Of a stretch of 64,000 nt of DNA, positions 37,424 to 45,728 are shown in pieces. Under the pieces are notes generated by a model. It was given only the letters and a program-made list of their open reading frames with translations. It made no database searches and was not told where the DNA came from. The number at the start of each line of letters is the position of its first letter. Within the stretch, counting starts at the first letter, position 1. This stretch comes from Clostridiaceae bacterium AM27-36LB (lineage in GTDB: Bacteria; Bacillota; Clostridia; Lachnospirales; Lachnospiraceae). The stretch spans positions 21,910-85,909 of the forward strand of contig QUJQ01000010.1 of the NCBI GenBank assembly GCA_003480725.1, read 5' to 3'. A program made the translations under genes and the position numbers.

Positions 37424-37478
37424 AAAGAGGTTTTTTTCGCAAAGTTTGATAACTCTGTGGAAAGAACCTCTTTTTTTA
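37424..37478 (+). terminator. Leader hairpin upstream of the M20 peptidase gene
   Basis: AAAGAGGTT and AACCTCTTT form a 9-bp stem with a long 32-nt T/A-rich loop, followed by seven T. It lies 26 nt before the M20 ATG, so it could end the HicB message or act as an attenuator. Confidence 0.6.
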
Positions 37479-37503
37479 ACCAAAAATGAAGGGAGAATGT
37501 AAA

Positions 37504-38718
37504 ATGGCAGAACTGACAGAAATCTCCGGGAAAGTACGACAGTACATGAAGGAGCATGAAGAGGAATTTCTTGGGCAATTTCGTCATCTGCACCAGCATC
37601 CGGAACTTAGTTTTCAGGAACATGAGACCACAGCCTACATTAAGAAAAAACTGGAGGGCTGGGGAATTGAAATCCTGGATATCGGACTTGAGACCGGTGT
37701 GGTCGGACTTTTGAAAGGGGGAAAGGAAGGACCGTGTATTGCACTTCGTGCGGACATTGATGCACTTCCGGTGCTGGAAGAATCGACAAGTGAGTATCCG
37801 TCACAGAACAAGGGCGTGATGCATGCCTGTGGTCATGACACACACATGGCATCTCTGCTGGGGGCGGCCCAGATCCTGGCAGAATTTCGTGATGAACTGA
37901 ATGGAAGTGTCAAATTTCTGTTCCAGCCTGCAGAAGAGATCAATCTTGGCGCCAAGAAGATGATGGAACTGAATTGTCTGGAAAATCCAAAGGTGGATGC
38001 AATCTTTGGTATGCACAATTCACCGGAGATCCCGGTAGGAACTGTGGCAGTCAAAAATGGACCACTGATGGCGGCCGTGGATCGTATTATTTTCACCATT
38101 AAGGGTCATGGCGGACATGGCGGGATTCCGCAGCGTAATGTGGACCCGATCGTGGCAGCTGCAGCGATCATTCAGGCGACACAGACTGTAGTGAGCAGGA
38201 ATGTAAGTCCAATCGATTCGGCAGTTATCTCTATCTGCAATGTAAAAGCAGGAGAAGGAACCACCAATAATGTTACACCGGACGAAGTGAAGATGTATGG
38301 AACTGTACGTACTTATCGGAAAGAGGTACAGGCTATGATCGACAGACGGCTTCATGAGATCACGGAAAGCATCAGCACTGCTTACGGGTGTGAGGGAACA
38401 CTGGAATATCTCTATGAGCTGGCAGTGACAGACAATAACCCGATACTCTATGATATTGCTCATGCGGCAGTATGCGATACAGGAGCTGAGCCGGTAGATC
38501 CTATTCCCTCAACGGGTGGAGAAGATTTTTCCGTTTTTACATCGCAGTCAGATGTACCTGGATTTTTCTACTGGTTAGGCGTGAGAAATCCGGATAAGGA
38601 TTGCGTATATTCATGGCACAGTCCGCATTTTAAGGCGGATGAACCGGCCATTGCCATTGGTGCGGGAACGTATGCCATGTCCGTATTTGAAGCTGTTGAT
38701 GCACTTGCCAAAAAGTAA
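37504..38718 (+). CDS. M20 family metallopeptidase/amidohydrolase
   Basis: A 404-residue zinc-dependent amide hydrolase of the IAA-amidohydrolase/hippuricase type. Metal ligands are visible in MHACGHDTHMASLLGAA, and the catalytic Glu pair lies in FQPAEEINLGAKKM. GGHGGIPQ in the dimerisation domain follows the usual order. It cleaves acyl-amino acids or small peptides inside the cell. GGGAG precedes ATG 37504. It is co-directional with a DUF3100 membrane pair, probably one uptake-and-hydrolysis operon. Confidence 0.85.
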   Translation: MAELTEISGKVRQYMKEHEEEFLGQFRHLHQHPELSFQEHETTAYIKKKLEGWGIEILDIGLETGVVGLLKGGKEGPCIALRADIDALPVLEESTSEYPSQNKGVMHACGHDTHMASLLGAAQILAEFRDELNGSVKFLFQPAEEINLGAKKMMELNCLENPKVDAIFGMHNSPEIPVGTVAVKNGPLMAAVDRIIFTIKGHGGHGGIPQRNVDPIVAAAAIIQATQTVVSRNVSPIDSAVISICNVKAGEGTTNNVTPDEVKMYGTVRTYRKEVQAMIDRRLHEITESISTAYGCEGTLEYLYELAVTDNNPILYDIAHAAVCDTGAEPVDPIPSTGGEDFSVFTSQSDVPGFFYWLGVRNPDKDCVYSWHSPHFKADEPAIAIGAGTYAMSVFEAVDALAKK

Positions 38719-38734
38719 CGAGGAGGAATGAACT

Positions 38735-39550
38735 ATGGAGAATGCAAAGAAAATATTGAAATGCTGGCCGTTGCACGTGACACTGTTGATTGTAGTAGTT
38801 GCCTGTGAGTGGATTAATACAATCAAAATCCCGACACCTGTTGGAAATATTTTATTGCTTCCAATGTTGTATGCGATTGTGATCACTCTGGTGCTTTCTC
38901 TTCAGAAACCGATCAAATGGATGAAGCAGGAAGCATCTGAGGTGAGCAGTGATTTTGTGGTTTTTGGTATTTCACTGTTTCTGGCGAAGGTTGCAGTCAC
39001 CAGTGGAACTCAGATCCAGCAGGTGATCGAAGCCGGACCAGCATTAATCCTTCAGGAGTTTGGCAATCTAGGAACAATTGTTCTGGCACTGCCGTTTGCA
39101 TTGCTTCTTGGATTCAAGAGAGAATCAGTTGGTATGACTCACTCTATCTGCCGTGAGCCGAATGTTGGCTACATCGCACAGAAATATGGTCTGAACTCTC
39201 CAGAAGGACGTGGTGTAATGACCACTTATGTAGTTGGAACTTTGGTAGGAACTATTTTCATGGGTGTGATGGCAAGCTTCCTTGCAACGATCAATATTCT
39301 TCATCCCTACGCGTTGGCTATGGCCTGTGGCGTCGGAAGCGGCAGTATGATGGCAGCATCTTCAGCATCCCTGGCTGCAGTCTTCCCTGAGATGGCTGAT
39401 CAGATCACGGCTTATGCAGGAACCAGTAATGTATTGTCCAATGCGGATGGTATTGTAATGACGGTATTGATCGGCCTTCCGATGTGTAATTTCCTGTATA
39501 AAAAGCTGGCTCCGCTGTTTCATGGAAAAGATGCAGGAAAGACAGAATAG
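38735..39550 (+). CDS. DUF3100 domain membrane protein
   Basis: A 271-residue polytopic protein with about seven helices. VTSGTQIQQVIEAGPALILQEFGNLGT, LLGFKRESVGMTHSICREPNVGYI and GSGSMMAASSASLAAVFPEMADQITA (shown in parts) are conserved in DUF3100. The family has no proven substrate. Its constant pairing with M20 hydrolases suggests import of the hydrolase's substrate. The next gene lies 17 nt downstream. Confidence 0.8.
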   Translation: MENAKKILKCWPLHVTLLIVVVACEWINTIKIPTPVGNILLLPMLYAIVITLVLSLQKPIKWMKQEASEVSSDFVVFGISLFLAKVAVTSGTQIQQVIEAGPALILQEFGNLGTIVLALPFALLLGFKRESVGMTHSICREPNVGYIAQKYGLNSPEGRGVMTTYVVGTLVGTIFMGVMASFLATINILHPYALAMACGVGSGSMMAASSASLAAVFPEMADQITAYAGTSNVLSNADGIVMTVLIGLPMCNFLYKKLAPLFHGKDAGKTE

Positions 39551-39567
39551 AGAGGGAGGACTGACAG

Positions 39568-40056
39568 ATGAAAAAACTGACATTGGATAAAGTAGTTGAA
39601 TATGTGCTGATCCTGGCAATTACCATGGTACTGGTTCTTATTGGTAACTGTATCAATACGATCACAGATGGCAATCCGGATACGTTTATATCGGTTCTGG
39701 ATGGAATTCCTGGTATGTTGATCTTATTTGGTATCGCATTAGTAAGCCTTTGCATTGCACAGTACACACCGAAGATTCCGGCAATCATTTATATCACTGT
39801 CTTTGGAATTCTGCTGGCGATGCCTTATAACACTGTGACCGGTCCGTATGTGGCAGAACAGGTGGCAAAGATCGGACTTCTTCCGGCAGCTTGTCCGGTA
39901 CTGGCATATGCCGGTGTGTCTATCAGTAAAGACTGGGTAGAGTTCAAAAGAATCGGCTGGAAAGGAATCCTTGTTTCTATTCTTGTTATGATCGGTACTT
40001 ATATTGGGTCTGCAGTGATCGCACAGCTTATTCTGAAAGCACAGGGTATCATCTAA
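39568..40056 (+). CDS. Small polytopic membrane protein, partner of DUF3100
   Basis: A 162-residue protein with about five hydrophobic helices. It begins MKKLTLDKVVEYVLILAI and contains IVFGILLAMPYN-like and AYAGVSISKDWVEFKRIGWKG stretches. I do not know a named family. It ends just before the ICE. With the DUF3100 protein it may make a two-component permease in a manner like LrgA/LrgB, which is inference. Confidence 0.6.
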   Translation: MKKLTLDKVVEYVLILAITMVLVLIGNCINTITDGNPDTFISVLDGIPGMLILFGIALVSLCIAQYTPKIPAIIYITVFGILLAMPYNTVTGPYVAEQVAKIGLLPAACPVLAYAGVSISKDWVEFKRIGWKGILVSILVMIGTYIGSAVIAQLILKAQGII

Positions 40057-40065
40057 ATGGATGGA

Positions 40066-40126
40066 TTTTGATGTTTGTGTAAAAACAGAAGTAAACATCG
40101 GTGTACAAGGGGTACAAACAAGATAA
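40066..40126. other. Putative ICE attachment region
   Basis: The gap between the last chromosomal gene and the recombinase is only 101 nt. It holds GATGTTT/AAACATC and GTTTGT/ACAAAC inverted pairs and two GTACAA copies 9 nt apart around GGG. Large serine recombinases use att sites of this size with partial dyad symmetry. The exact crossover cannot be fixed without the right end. Confidence 0.4.
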
Positions 40127-40157
40127 AATAGAAATGAGGGGCGATAGAGCGGAAATG

Positions 40158-41666
40158 TCAGATTTTCCACTCTATCTGAACACGGTCGCTGGTGGCCTTG
40201 ATTGTAGAGATCAAACCATCGGCGGCTTTTCTTTTGTCGTCAAAATCTATGCTGTCCCAGTTATCGAGATAATAGGATAACTTCTTTATCTGCTGGGGAG
40301 ATATGGTTTCAACGCTCAATTCGGCGATTGCTTTTGAAATGGTCTGGCGTCGGGTGTCCAGTTCTTCAATTTTTTTGTTGGCGTAGGCAAGCAAGGTCGC
40401 ATTGGCTCCGGTCAGCGTATCCAGCAGCTTTTCAATTTCTGCCTCCACCTGTGCCAGTTCCACTTGATAGGCGGTCAGCTTCGGATTGACTTTTTCCTCC
40501 CTGCCGTGGAGTATCTGAAAGTCTTTGAACTTCTCCTGCATGGCCGAGAAAATGAATTGCTCAAATTCTTCTTTACGGATTTTCCCGCAGCCCGGACAGC
40601 CTTTGTTTTCCGTCCGTTTGGTACAGCGGAAATATCCGGTACTGTTTGGTACATGTGTGGCTTTCAGCGCATACCCACAATGCCCGCATTTGATTTTTCC
40701 GGCCAACCAAGTGTTCTTCGGTTTCCGTCCCTGCTGGAAGGTGGTATTTGCCATAAGTTTTTTCCGGCATTTCAGCCATGTATTAGAGGAAATGAGTGCT
40801 TCATGGGGAGCGATAACAAGTATCTGGTCTTTTAAGCACCTGTCCTTGTCCTCCTTCACATCCCGCCCCTGATAGAGATAGCAGCCGTTTGTTCCGGCAA
40901 AGTCGGAAGCGTCATTGACAATCGCTGCGCCCTGGCTCTTGAAAAATTCGTACAGCTCCAAATCGGCCTGTGCGTAAACGGGGTTTCTTAAAAGCTGGGA
41001 AAGAAATGTACGGAACATGGATTTGCCATAAATTTTTATGTCATGTTCCTCGAAGTATCGGGTAATATCTCCGAAGGAGGTTTCCGGTTCAGCGTACATT
41101 TCAAACATCAGCCGAACATGGTCGGCGGCTACGGGGTCGGCAACCATTTTCTTTGTGCGGATACCCTCTACCACAGTAGGCTCTAACTGATAACCGTATG
41201 GCGCCTGTCCACTCATGTGAAAGCCTTTCAGGCACCGTGAATAGTAGGCGTCTGTGACACGCTTCTGAATTGTCTCACGTTCAAGCTGGGCGAATACAAT
41301 GCAGATATTCAGCATGGCCCGGCCCATCGGGGTCGAAGTATCAAACTTTTCCGTGGAGGATACAAACTCCACATCGTACTCTTGAAACAGCTCCATCATC
41401 GTTGCAAAGTCCAGAATAGAGCGGCTTATACGGTCCAGCTTGTACACGATGACCCGCCGAACCTTTCCCTTGCGGATCTCGCCCAGCAGCTTTTGAAACT
41501 CCGGTCTGTCCGTGTTCTTACCGGAATAGCCTTTGTCCTTGAATACCCGGCAGCTCCCGCCTTTCAATTCATACTTGCAAAAGTCGATTTGACTTTCAAT
41601 GCTGATACTGTCCTTGCGGTCTACTGACTGTCTTGCGTAAATACAATCTTCTCTGATAAATTCCAT
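40158..41666 (-). CDS. Large serine recombinase of the ICE
   Basis: A 502-residue integrase/excisionase of the TnpX/TndX type. The resolvase domain has the nucleophile Ser in IYARQSVDRKDSIS and Arg in VYKLDRISRS. A recombinase domain (GFHMSGQAPYGYQLEP) and a zinc beta-ribbon (KCGHCGYALKA, then GYFRC and GCPGCGK) follow, and the C-terminus is coiled. AAGGAGCC lies before ATG 41666, so upstream TTG codons are not needed. It is oriented outwards at the left end, as in Tn1549-like elements. Confidence 0.92.
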   Translation of the reverse strand: MEFIREDCIYARQSVDRKDSISIESQIDFCKYELKGGSCRVFKDKGYSGKNTDRPEFQKLLGEIRKGKVRRVIVYKLDRISRSILDFATMMELFQEYDVEFVSSTEKFDTSTPMGRAMLNICIVFAQLERETIQKRVTDAYYSRCLKGFHMSGQAPYGYQLEPTVVEGIRTKKMVADPVAADHVRLMFEMYAEPETSFGDITRYFEEHDIKIYGKSMFRTFLSQLLRNPVYAQADLELYEFFKSQGAAIVNDASDFAGTNGCYLYQGRDVKEDKDRCLKDQILVIAPHEALISSNTWLKCRKKLMANTTFQQGRKPKNTWLAGKIKCGHCGYALKATHVPNSTGYFRCTKRTENKGCPGCGKIRKEEFEQFIFSAMQEKFKDFQILHGREEKVNPKLTAYQVELAQVEAEIEKLLDTLTGANATLLAYANKKIEELDTRRQTISKAIAELSVETISPQQIKKLSYYLDNWDSIDFDDKRKAADGLISTIKATSDRVQIEWKI

Positions 41667-41714
41667 ATTGGGCTCCTTTCCTTGTTGGAATGGAGCTACC
41701 AACCTTACAACTAT

Positions 41715-41743
41715 ATTATACCATCAGCAGCCCCGGACAACAA
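41715..41743 (-). promoter_or_regulatory. Predicted promoter of the recombinase
   Basis: On the minus strand TTGTTG, 17 nt, TATAAT, about 50 nt before the recombinase ATG. It overlaps the shared operator on its -35 side. Confidence 0.65.
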
Positions 41744-41772
41744 TGTTGCGAATGATTAGGGAAATCTGTCCC
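41735..41772. promoter_or_regulatory. Shared inverted-repeat operator, copy 1
   Basis: GGACA and TGTCC lie 27 nt apart around AATGTTGCGAA and GATTAG. The same arrangement recurs at 51097. It overlaps the recombinase -35 box and the 3' end of the small upstream gene. Confidence 0.55.
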
Positions 41773-41932
41773 TATATTTGCTGAACACCTCGTAAAGACA
41801 ACGCTCAATTTCTTTTTTGCGCTGTTCTTTCTCCTTCGGGGGAAGTACCGGCGTGAGGCTTTCCAGCACAATGATCTTCCCTTGAAATGCGACAGACTTT
41901 GTTTCTCGTTCATAAGTGACAGCTTGCGTCAT
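41756..41932 (-). CDS. Small conserved ICE protein
   Basis: A 58-residue protein, MTQAVTYERETKSVAFQGK onward, Lys/Glu-rich in its second half. AAAGGAGG precedes ATG 41932, so the longer frame from 42043 is rejected. It lies just upstream of the recombinase, a usual place for a short accessory gene in Tn1549-type elements. I do not know its function; an excision or regulatory role would be a guess. Confidence 0.6.
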   Translation of the reverse strand: MTQAVTYERETKSVAFQGKIIVLESLTPVLPPKEKEQRKKEIERCLYEVFSKYRDRFP

Positions 41933-42042
41933 TGAAAACCTCCTTTGCGAAAGTGCGTGTATATACCAGCCTTTCCCACTTGTCCCGTGGGGAAATGTCA
42001 AAAGACGGCACCCAGCAGGTGCCGCCCTTTGAGCTTTCTCCA

Positions 42043-42065
42043 CTTCGGGTCAATGTGGCCCGAGG
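42043..42065. repeat. ICE palindrome copy 1
   Basis: Begins on the minus strand directly (0 nt) after the stop of the GTG-start gene. Loop ATG; two T-G pairs in the arms. Confidence 0.85.
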
Positions 42066-42362
42066 TCAGTAAGGACTGGAAAGGTACTTTTCTTTGGCAT
42101 CCTCCACGCTGTTGAGGTCGAATACTTCATAAAGCTGCCCCACAACACGCCGTATATCCTTCTTTGAAAATCCGCAGTCCTCCATTGCCATAATGACATA
42201 ACCACGGCAGGCGTCATTGCTCCATTCGTCCGGTTCCAAGTCGGGGATCATTCCAAACGCATTTCCCATAAAGTGCTCATTTTTTGAAAAGATGGGGAGC
42301 CACGCCGGATCGGTTGGCCTATCATCAGACAGCATTGCCGGGGGCTCCCCATAGGTTTTCAC
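42066..42362 (-). CDS. Conserved ICE protein of unknown function
   Basis: A 98-residue acidic protein starting at GTG (MKTYGEPPAML). Visible features are EPDEWSNDACRGYVIMAMEDCGFSK and a late LYEVFDLNSVEDAKEKY. The ribosome binding site is weak, so translation may depend on the structured region upstream. An internal ATG (MLSDDRPTDP) is an alternative start. The gene is common in Tn1549-type ICEs, but no function is known to me. Confidence 0.55.
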   Translation of the reverse strand: MKTYGEPPAMLSDDRPTDPAWLPIFSKNEHFMGNAFGMIPDLEPDEWSNDACRGYVIMAMEDCGFSKKDIRRVVGQLYEVFDLNSVEDAKEKYLSSPY

Positions 42363-42776
42363 TTCATTTCAGATACACCGGACGGGCATAGGCTTCATGC
42401 CCCATAGTATTTCAACTCTCCCCATTCTGATGGCAAGGCGTTCTCATTGCCTGCGACGGCTCACGGCTTACAAGGCCGCTTCAACGCTCGGACTGTGACT
42501 AAACGCAAGTATCCGGGTTCTGCGCCTGTTCCGGTGGAGCCAGCCTTGCCCCACCTATGGCATGGACCTGTTCGCTCGCTCAGTTTTACAAAGACCGTAT
42601 TCTTTGAAATCCGAGGTCATGGCGGGTCTGTCACACAGCGCGTTCCCCTTCGTATCCGGGTGTCTTTTTATTCAATTTTCAATCTGCATGAGGCTTGTCT
42701 GAACCTCGGGCCATTGTGACCCGAAGTGTTTTGCCTCTCATAAACCATTTCATTTTCCGGCCTAAATCGGTACGCC
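42363..42776 (-). ncRNA. Gene-free stretch with many hairpins, candidate structured RNA
   Basis: 414 nt without a supported gene. Local stems are GGGCAT 42384-42389 with ATGCCC 42397-42402, GGCAA 42432-42436 with TTGCC 42447-42451, CGGC 42457-42460 with GCCG 42475-42478, GGTGG 42533-42537 with CCACC 42551-42555, and CAAAG 42589-42593 with CTTTG 42602-42606. Palindrome copy 2 closes the series. G+C content is like that of conserved RNA and no ribosome binding site serves the 90-codon frame on the plus strand. It lies between two minus-strand ICE genes, so I assign it to that strand. It may be a long leader or an independent RNA. Confidence 0.4.
42704..42726. repeat. ICE palindrome copy 2
   Basis: About 50 nt after the sigma-like gene stop on the minus strand. 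Loop TTG. Two arm pairs hold only in the minus-strand RNA, as G-U pairs. Confidence 0.85.
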
Positions 42777-43199
42777 TTACAAAGAATTTTTCAAAATTTT
42801 TTCTAAGCGCCGCAGACCTCGCTCGATTGCGACACGAACCACTTTTTCATGGACGCCCTCTGCCCGGGCAATGTCCTGTTTGGTCATGCCGAGAATGAAA
42901 TGAGCATAAATCCGTTTTGCCTGTTTGTCCGGCAGACTGGAAATCGCTGCGTGAAGCTCCTGCATGGTCACTTTCCGCTCATACAGTTCATGGGGAGATA
43001 AGGCAACAAAGACAGCTTCATGCTCCAGCCCGTCATCCCGATCAAGGGAATAGTAGGCTTTGTGGCGGTATGTACGCAGCCGATAAGCAGCCTCTTTGCG
43101 ATCAAACTCTTTGAACATTTCTGCAACTTCTTCCGATACTTCCATGAAGCAATCTGATGTATAGAATGGGTAATAGTCCCGCAAATTGATAATAGCCAT
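42777..43199 (-). CDS. Sigma-70 region-4-like ICE regulator
   Basis: A 140-residue protein, MAIINLRDYYPFYTSDCF onward. The C-terminal half, LPDKQAKRIYAHFILGMTKQDIARAEGVHEKVV, is a sigma region 4 helix-turn-helix. GGAGGTCAAT lies before ATG 43199, so the upstream frame to 43361 is rejected. Such genes are standard in Tn1549-type ICEs and may direct transcription of element genes. Region 2 is not evident, so it is not a full sigma factor. Confidence 0.75.
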   Translation of the reverse strand: MAIINLRDYYPFYTSDCFMEVSEEVAEMFKEFDRKEAAYRLRTYRHKAYYSLDRDDGLEHEAVFVALSPHELYERKVTMQELHAAISSLPDKQAKRIYAHFILGMTKQDIARAEGVHEKVVRVAIERGLRRLEKILKNSL

Positions 43200-43272
43200 A
43201 TTGACCTCCGTTCCGGTTGTTGGTTGACGAGTGACCGAAACGAAGGCGGCGGGGAGCGGCACCGGGGAATGA

Positions 43273-43295
43273 CTTCGGGCCAACATGACCCGAAG
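43273..43295. repeat. ICE palindrome copy 3
   Basis: About 75 nt upstream of the sigma-like gene start. Loop ACA; one arm pair is a G-U pair only on the minus strand. Confidence 0.85.
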
Positions 43296-43347
43296 CAGCC
43301 CCATAAGAACACAAAAGCGCCCGGGCGGCATGAAGCCACACGGACGC

Positions 43348-43400
43348 ATGAAATTACACATTCATTTATGTATCGTCTGATTTCACATTCATAACCAGAC
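43348..43400. repeat. Cargo-flanking repeat, left copy
   Basis: ATGAAAT, TTTATGTA and CATAACCAGAC occur in the same order as in 48651-48698, with small gaps. The two copies bracket the ABC/two-component cassette. Confidence 0.5.
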
Positions 43401-43538
43401 TGTCCCGGAGGGGGAGTTACGCTTTTTTTAACTGGTGCAGATCATGGATACTGCGAAAAAGAGAAAAGGACACGGCGAAATAACCTCCAATCGGCTACCG
43501 TGTCCCTGCAAGTCGTCATTGGTTTGTGTAAACGCAAA

Positions 43539-43572
43539 GAAACGGCGGCTCTGAAATCAAAGCCGCCGTTTC
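43539..43572 (-). terminator. Terminator of the cargo ABC operon
   Basis: A perfect 12-bp stem, GAAACGGCGGCT with AGCCGCCGTTTC, around a 10-nt loop. Reading on the minus strand it is followed by TTTGCGTTT. Confidence 0.65.
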
Positions 43573-43599
43573 AAATGGGCGTGTCAAATTGTCTGCTCT

Positions 43600-43627
43600 A
43601 CGACGGCTTTTTTTCTTTTGCCGTCGT
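43600..43627 (-). terminator. Hairpin after the lipoprotein gene
   Basis: ACGACGGC and GCCGTCGT form an 8-bp stem 11 nt downstream of the lipoprotein stop. The loop is rich in T on the plus strand. Confidence 0.5.
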
Positions 43628-43638
43628 CCGGCAGAGTA

Positions 43639-44100
43639 TTATTCAATATCTAATTCAATGTTTCCAGTGAAATTCTCACATTCAATACCGATATAGTTTC
43701 CACCTTCAGGGAGTGTAATTGTATCACTATATGTTCCGGTTGTTTCAAACAAAGTGACTGCTTCATCAGCTCCAGAAATCCAAAATACTTTTGCAGTTCC
43801 CTCCGTAACCTCCAGCGCGCAGTCAATAGCCAGATCCTTACCAGCTTCACGCTTTACGGAAGTTCCGCCGAACAAATACTCTGTATCTGAAAAATCCTCA
43901 TAGTTGGCTGTATAGCTTCCTGTATAATCATCAATTCCTTTTTCTTTCGTACCTTGTAAGGATGAATTTCCGGTAAGCGCTATGGAACCAGCAGACTGAA
44001 CAATATTGTTATACTGATCGAGAAATTCGTCTTTTGTACAACCTGAAAGCACAGAAGCACCCAATAGTATCAGGCATAATGATAAAACTATTTTCTTCAC
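43639..44100 (-). CDS. Small lipoprotein of the cargo ABC cassette
   Basis: A 153-residue exported protein. The start is GTG 44100, with GGAAGG 8 nt upstream, giving MKKIVLSLCLILLGASVLSG and then the lipobox Cys. The mature part is Thr/Gly/Asp-rich, with repeated ETTGTYSDTITLPEGGNY-like strands suggesting a beta-sandwich. A GTG at 44107-44109 overlaps the permease stop and is an alternative. Its position last in a lantibiotic-type ABC operon suggests an immunity lipoprotein (LanI-like), though I see no family match. Confidence 0.65.
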   Translation of the reverse strand: MKKIVLSLCLILLGASVLSGCTKDEFLDQYNNIVQSAGSIALTGNSSLQGTKEKGIDDYTGSYTANYEDFSDTEYLFGGTSVKREAGKDLAIDCALEVTEGTAKVFWISGADEAVTLFETTGTYSDTITLPEGGNYIGIECENFTGNIELDIE

Positions 44101-44105
44101 AGCTA

Positions 44106-44921
44106 TCACCTTCCTTTCCTGCGTACAGCACGCTTTCCTTTTCCCTTAGCATTTGCCTGTTTACGGGATTTCATTTCTTTTTTGTTACTGGACATCAGTA
44201 ACAACAGCACCGCCCAGAGAACCATGATGCCAATCCCAATGACCGCCAACAAAGGGGTTGAGGATGTGGTTGTTCCGGCATATTCACTCATGTCAAATCC
44301 CACTAAAATCAGCGCAGCAGAGAACGGATAGATGCTGGCAAGGATACCACTTTTGAAAAACAACATGCTGTATCCAAGGAAGAACGCCAGAATGGAACCG
44401 CCCAGATATGCCCCTCGGATCTGCCCAAAAATCAGGATCAGCGGCATACAGACCAAATAGGTCGTCAGAGCCGCTAACACGATCTGCGTACCTCCATGAA
44501 AAAACACTTCCGCTGTCAGTCCCGATAATCCAACCGTCAATCCAGTAATCAAGGTAATGCCAACGCTGTATATTCCCAGCAGAACTGCAAGCATACCGAC
44601 TAAAAGTAACTTAGCTCCCAACATTTTCGGCATAGAAACAGGAATTGTCATGATGTTTTTCAGTGTATCATGAGTGGATTCTCTGTCTATAAGCCATCCT
44701 CCGATCATTACCAGTGAAATTGGAAGGAATATCTGAGTGTTTCCCCAAACAACATTTTCAAATAGTGCAGAAAAATCATAATTTGGATTTCGGTACTCTG
44801 CCTCCACAATCAACTGACTTCCATACTGAACCAAAGGACAGAGTGCAAGCGCCACCAGTCCTACCAAAAGAATCTGGCACCGGCGCAGTTTCAGTAATTC
44901 CGATTTTAATAAGTTCCACAT
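44106..44921 (-). CDS. ABC-2 type permease, lantibiotic-immunity (CprC/LanG-like)
   Basis: A 271-residue membrane protein with about six helices. MWNLLKSELLKLRRCQILL is a typical cytosolic start for LanG/CprC-type permeases. NIMTIPVSMPKMLGAKLLLVG marks the loop that contacts the ATPase. The C-terminus is Lys-rich. ATG 44921 has AAGGGGG upstream. It pairs with the permease encoded 12 nt before it, giving an ABC exporter that removes cationic peptides from the membrane. The peptide substrate is unknown. Confidence 0.75.
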   Translation of the reverse strand: MWNLLKSELLKLRRCQILLVGLVALALCPLVQYGSQLIVEAEYRNPNYDFSALFENVVWGNTQIFLPISLVMIGGWLIDRESTHDTLKNIMTIPVSMPKMLGAKLLLVGMLAVLLGIYSVGITLITGLTVGLSGLTAEVFFHGGTQIVLAALTTYLVCMPLILIFGQIRGAYLGGSILAFFLGYSMLFFKSGILASIYPFSAALILVGFDMSEYAGTTTSSTPLLAVIGIGIMVLWAVLLLLMSSNKKEMKSRKQANAKGKGKRAVRRKGR

Positions 44922-44933
44922 AGTCACACCCCC

Positions 44934-45728
44934 TTAGATTTCCTGTCGCTGGTAAACAAATGCAATCAGCGCAAGAAATACAATGGCTTCCACAATAATC
45001 ACACCGAATACCTGAACACCATTCAGAAAATACGGACTGACCCGTTCCAACAAATCTGCTAACTCCGCACTGGTCTGGCTTTGGTCATAAAATTGGAATG
45101 TCCAGCGGAAGGCCAGCGGCCCCGGAAACAGGGTTCCTATGTTCAAACCAAAAGGCTGTGTGAGAAACATATCGTTCATGGAAAGGATATAATTCGCAAT
45201 CGTATAGAAAAAGGTAATCACGACAGACACGATATAGTTTTTATTAAGAAGAACAACGAGCAGAATACAGGGAAGTGCGCCCACCCACATAATCAGCCCT
45301 TCTTCAATTCCAACGCCAAACAAGGTCCAAAACCCAACCGGTTTCCAACCCTGAAACAACAAAACCGCAAGATTTACCAATCCTCCAACTGCCATAAAGC
45401 CAACGGCAAACAACAGTAAAACCAGCATCTTGGACAGCACCAGCTTGGTTCTATTTACCGGTACGGTAACAAGGTTTTTCAGTGTGTCATTATCAAGTTC
45501 CTCAAACAACAGATTCGAAGCCAGTATCACAAGAAGCGGCATCAAAAGCAAATATGCACTAAGCTGGAATAGGCTGGACATCACTCCATTTACAGCATCC
45601 ACATCAGTGTTTACATCTGCCAGAAAGAAAGCATAAGCCAATGGCATGAAAACAGAAAGCAGTAGGGAAATAAATACCAATGGCTTCCGTTTCAATTTCA
45701 AAAATTCGCATTTGATTAGTTTAAGCAA
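44934..45728 (-). CDS. ABC-2 type permease, lantibiotic-immunity (CprB/LanE-like)
   Basis: A 264-residue membrane protein with about six helices. It starts at TTG (MLKLIKCEFLKLKRKPLVFI), overlapping the ATPase stop by 8 nt, and GGGGG lies about 8 nt upstream. NLVTVPVNRTKLVLSKMLVLL is the same coupling loop as in the sister permease. NDMFLTQPFGLNIGTLFPG is typical of the lantibiotic protection group. Confidence 0.75.
   Translation of the reverse strand: MLKLIKCEFLKLKRKPLVFISLLLSVFMPLAYAFFLADVNTDVDAVNGVMSSLFQLSAYLLLMPLLVILASNLLFEELDNDTLKNLVTVPVNRTKLVLSKMLVLLLFAVGFMAVGGLVNLAVLLFQGWKPVGFWTLFGVGIEEGLIMWVGALPCILLVVLLNKNYIVSVVITFFYTIANYILSMNDMFLTQPFGLNIGTLFPGPLAFRWTFQFYDQSQTSAELADLLERVSPYFLNGVQVFGVIIVEAIVFLALIAFVYQRQEI

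Larger units (their letters stand above)
43200..43638. other. Intergenic stretch with palindrome, repeat and terminators
   Basis: 439 nt without a gene. From left to right it holds palindrome copy 3, the left flanking repeat of the cargo cassette (43348-43400), a GGACACGG/CCGTGTCC hairpin (43468-43505) and two terminator-like hairpins. It marks the junction between ICE backbone and cargo. Confidence 0.5.

Noticed and set aside
42447..42719. Plus-strand 90-codon frame in the candidate RNA region
   Set aside because: No ribosome site, odd composition and overlap with many hairpins; kept as non-coding.
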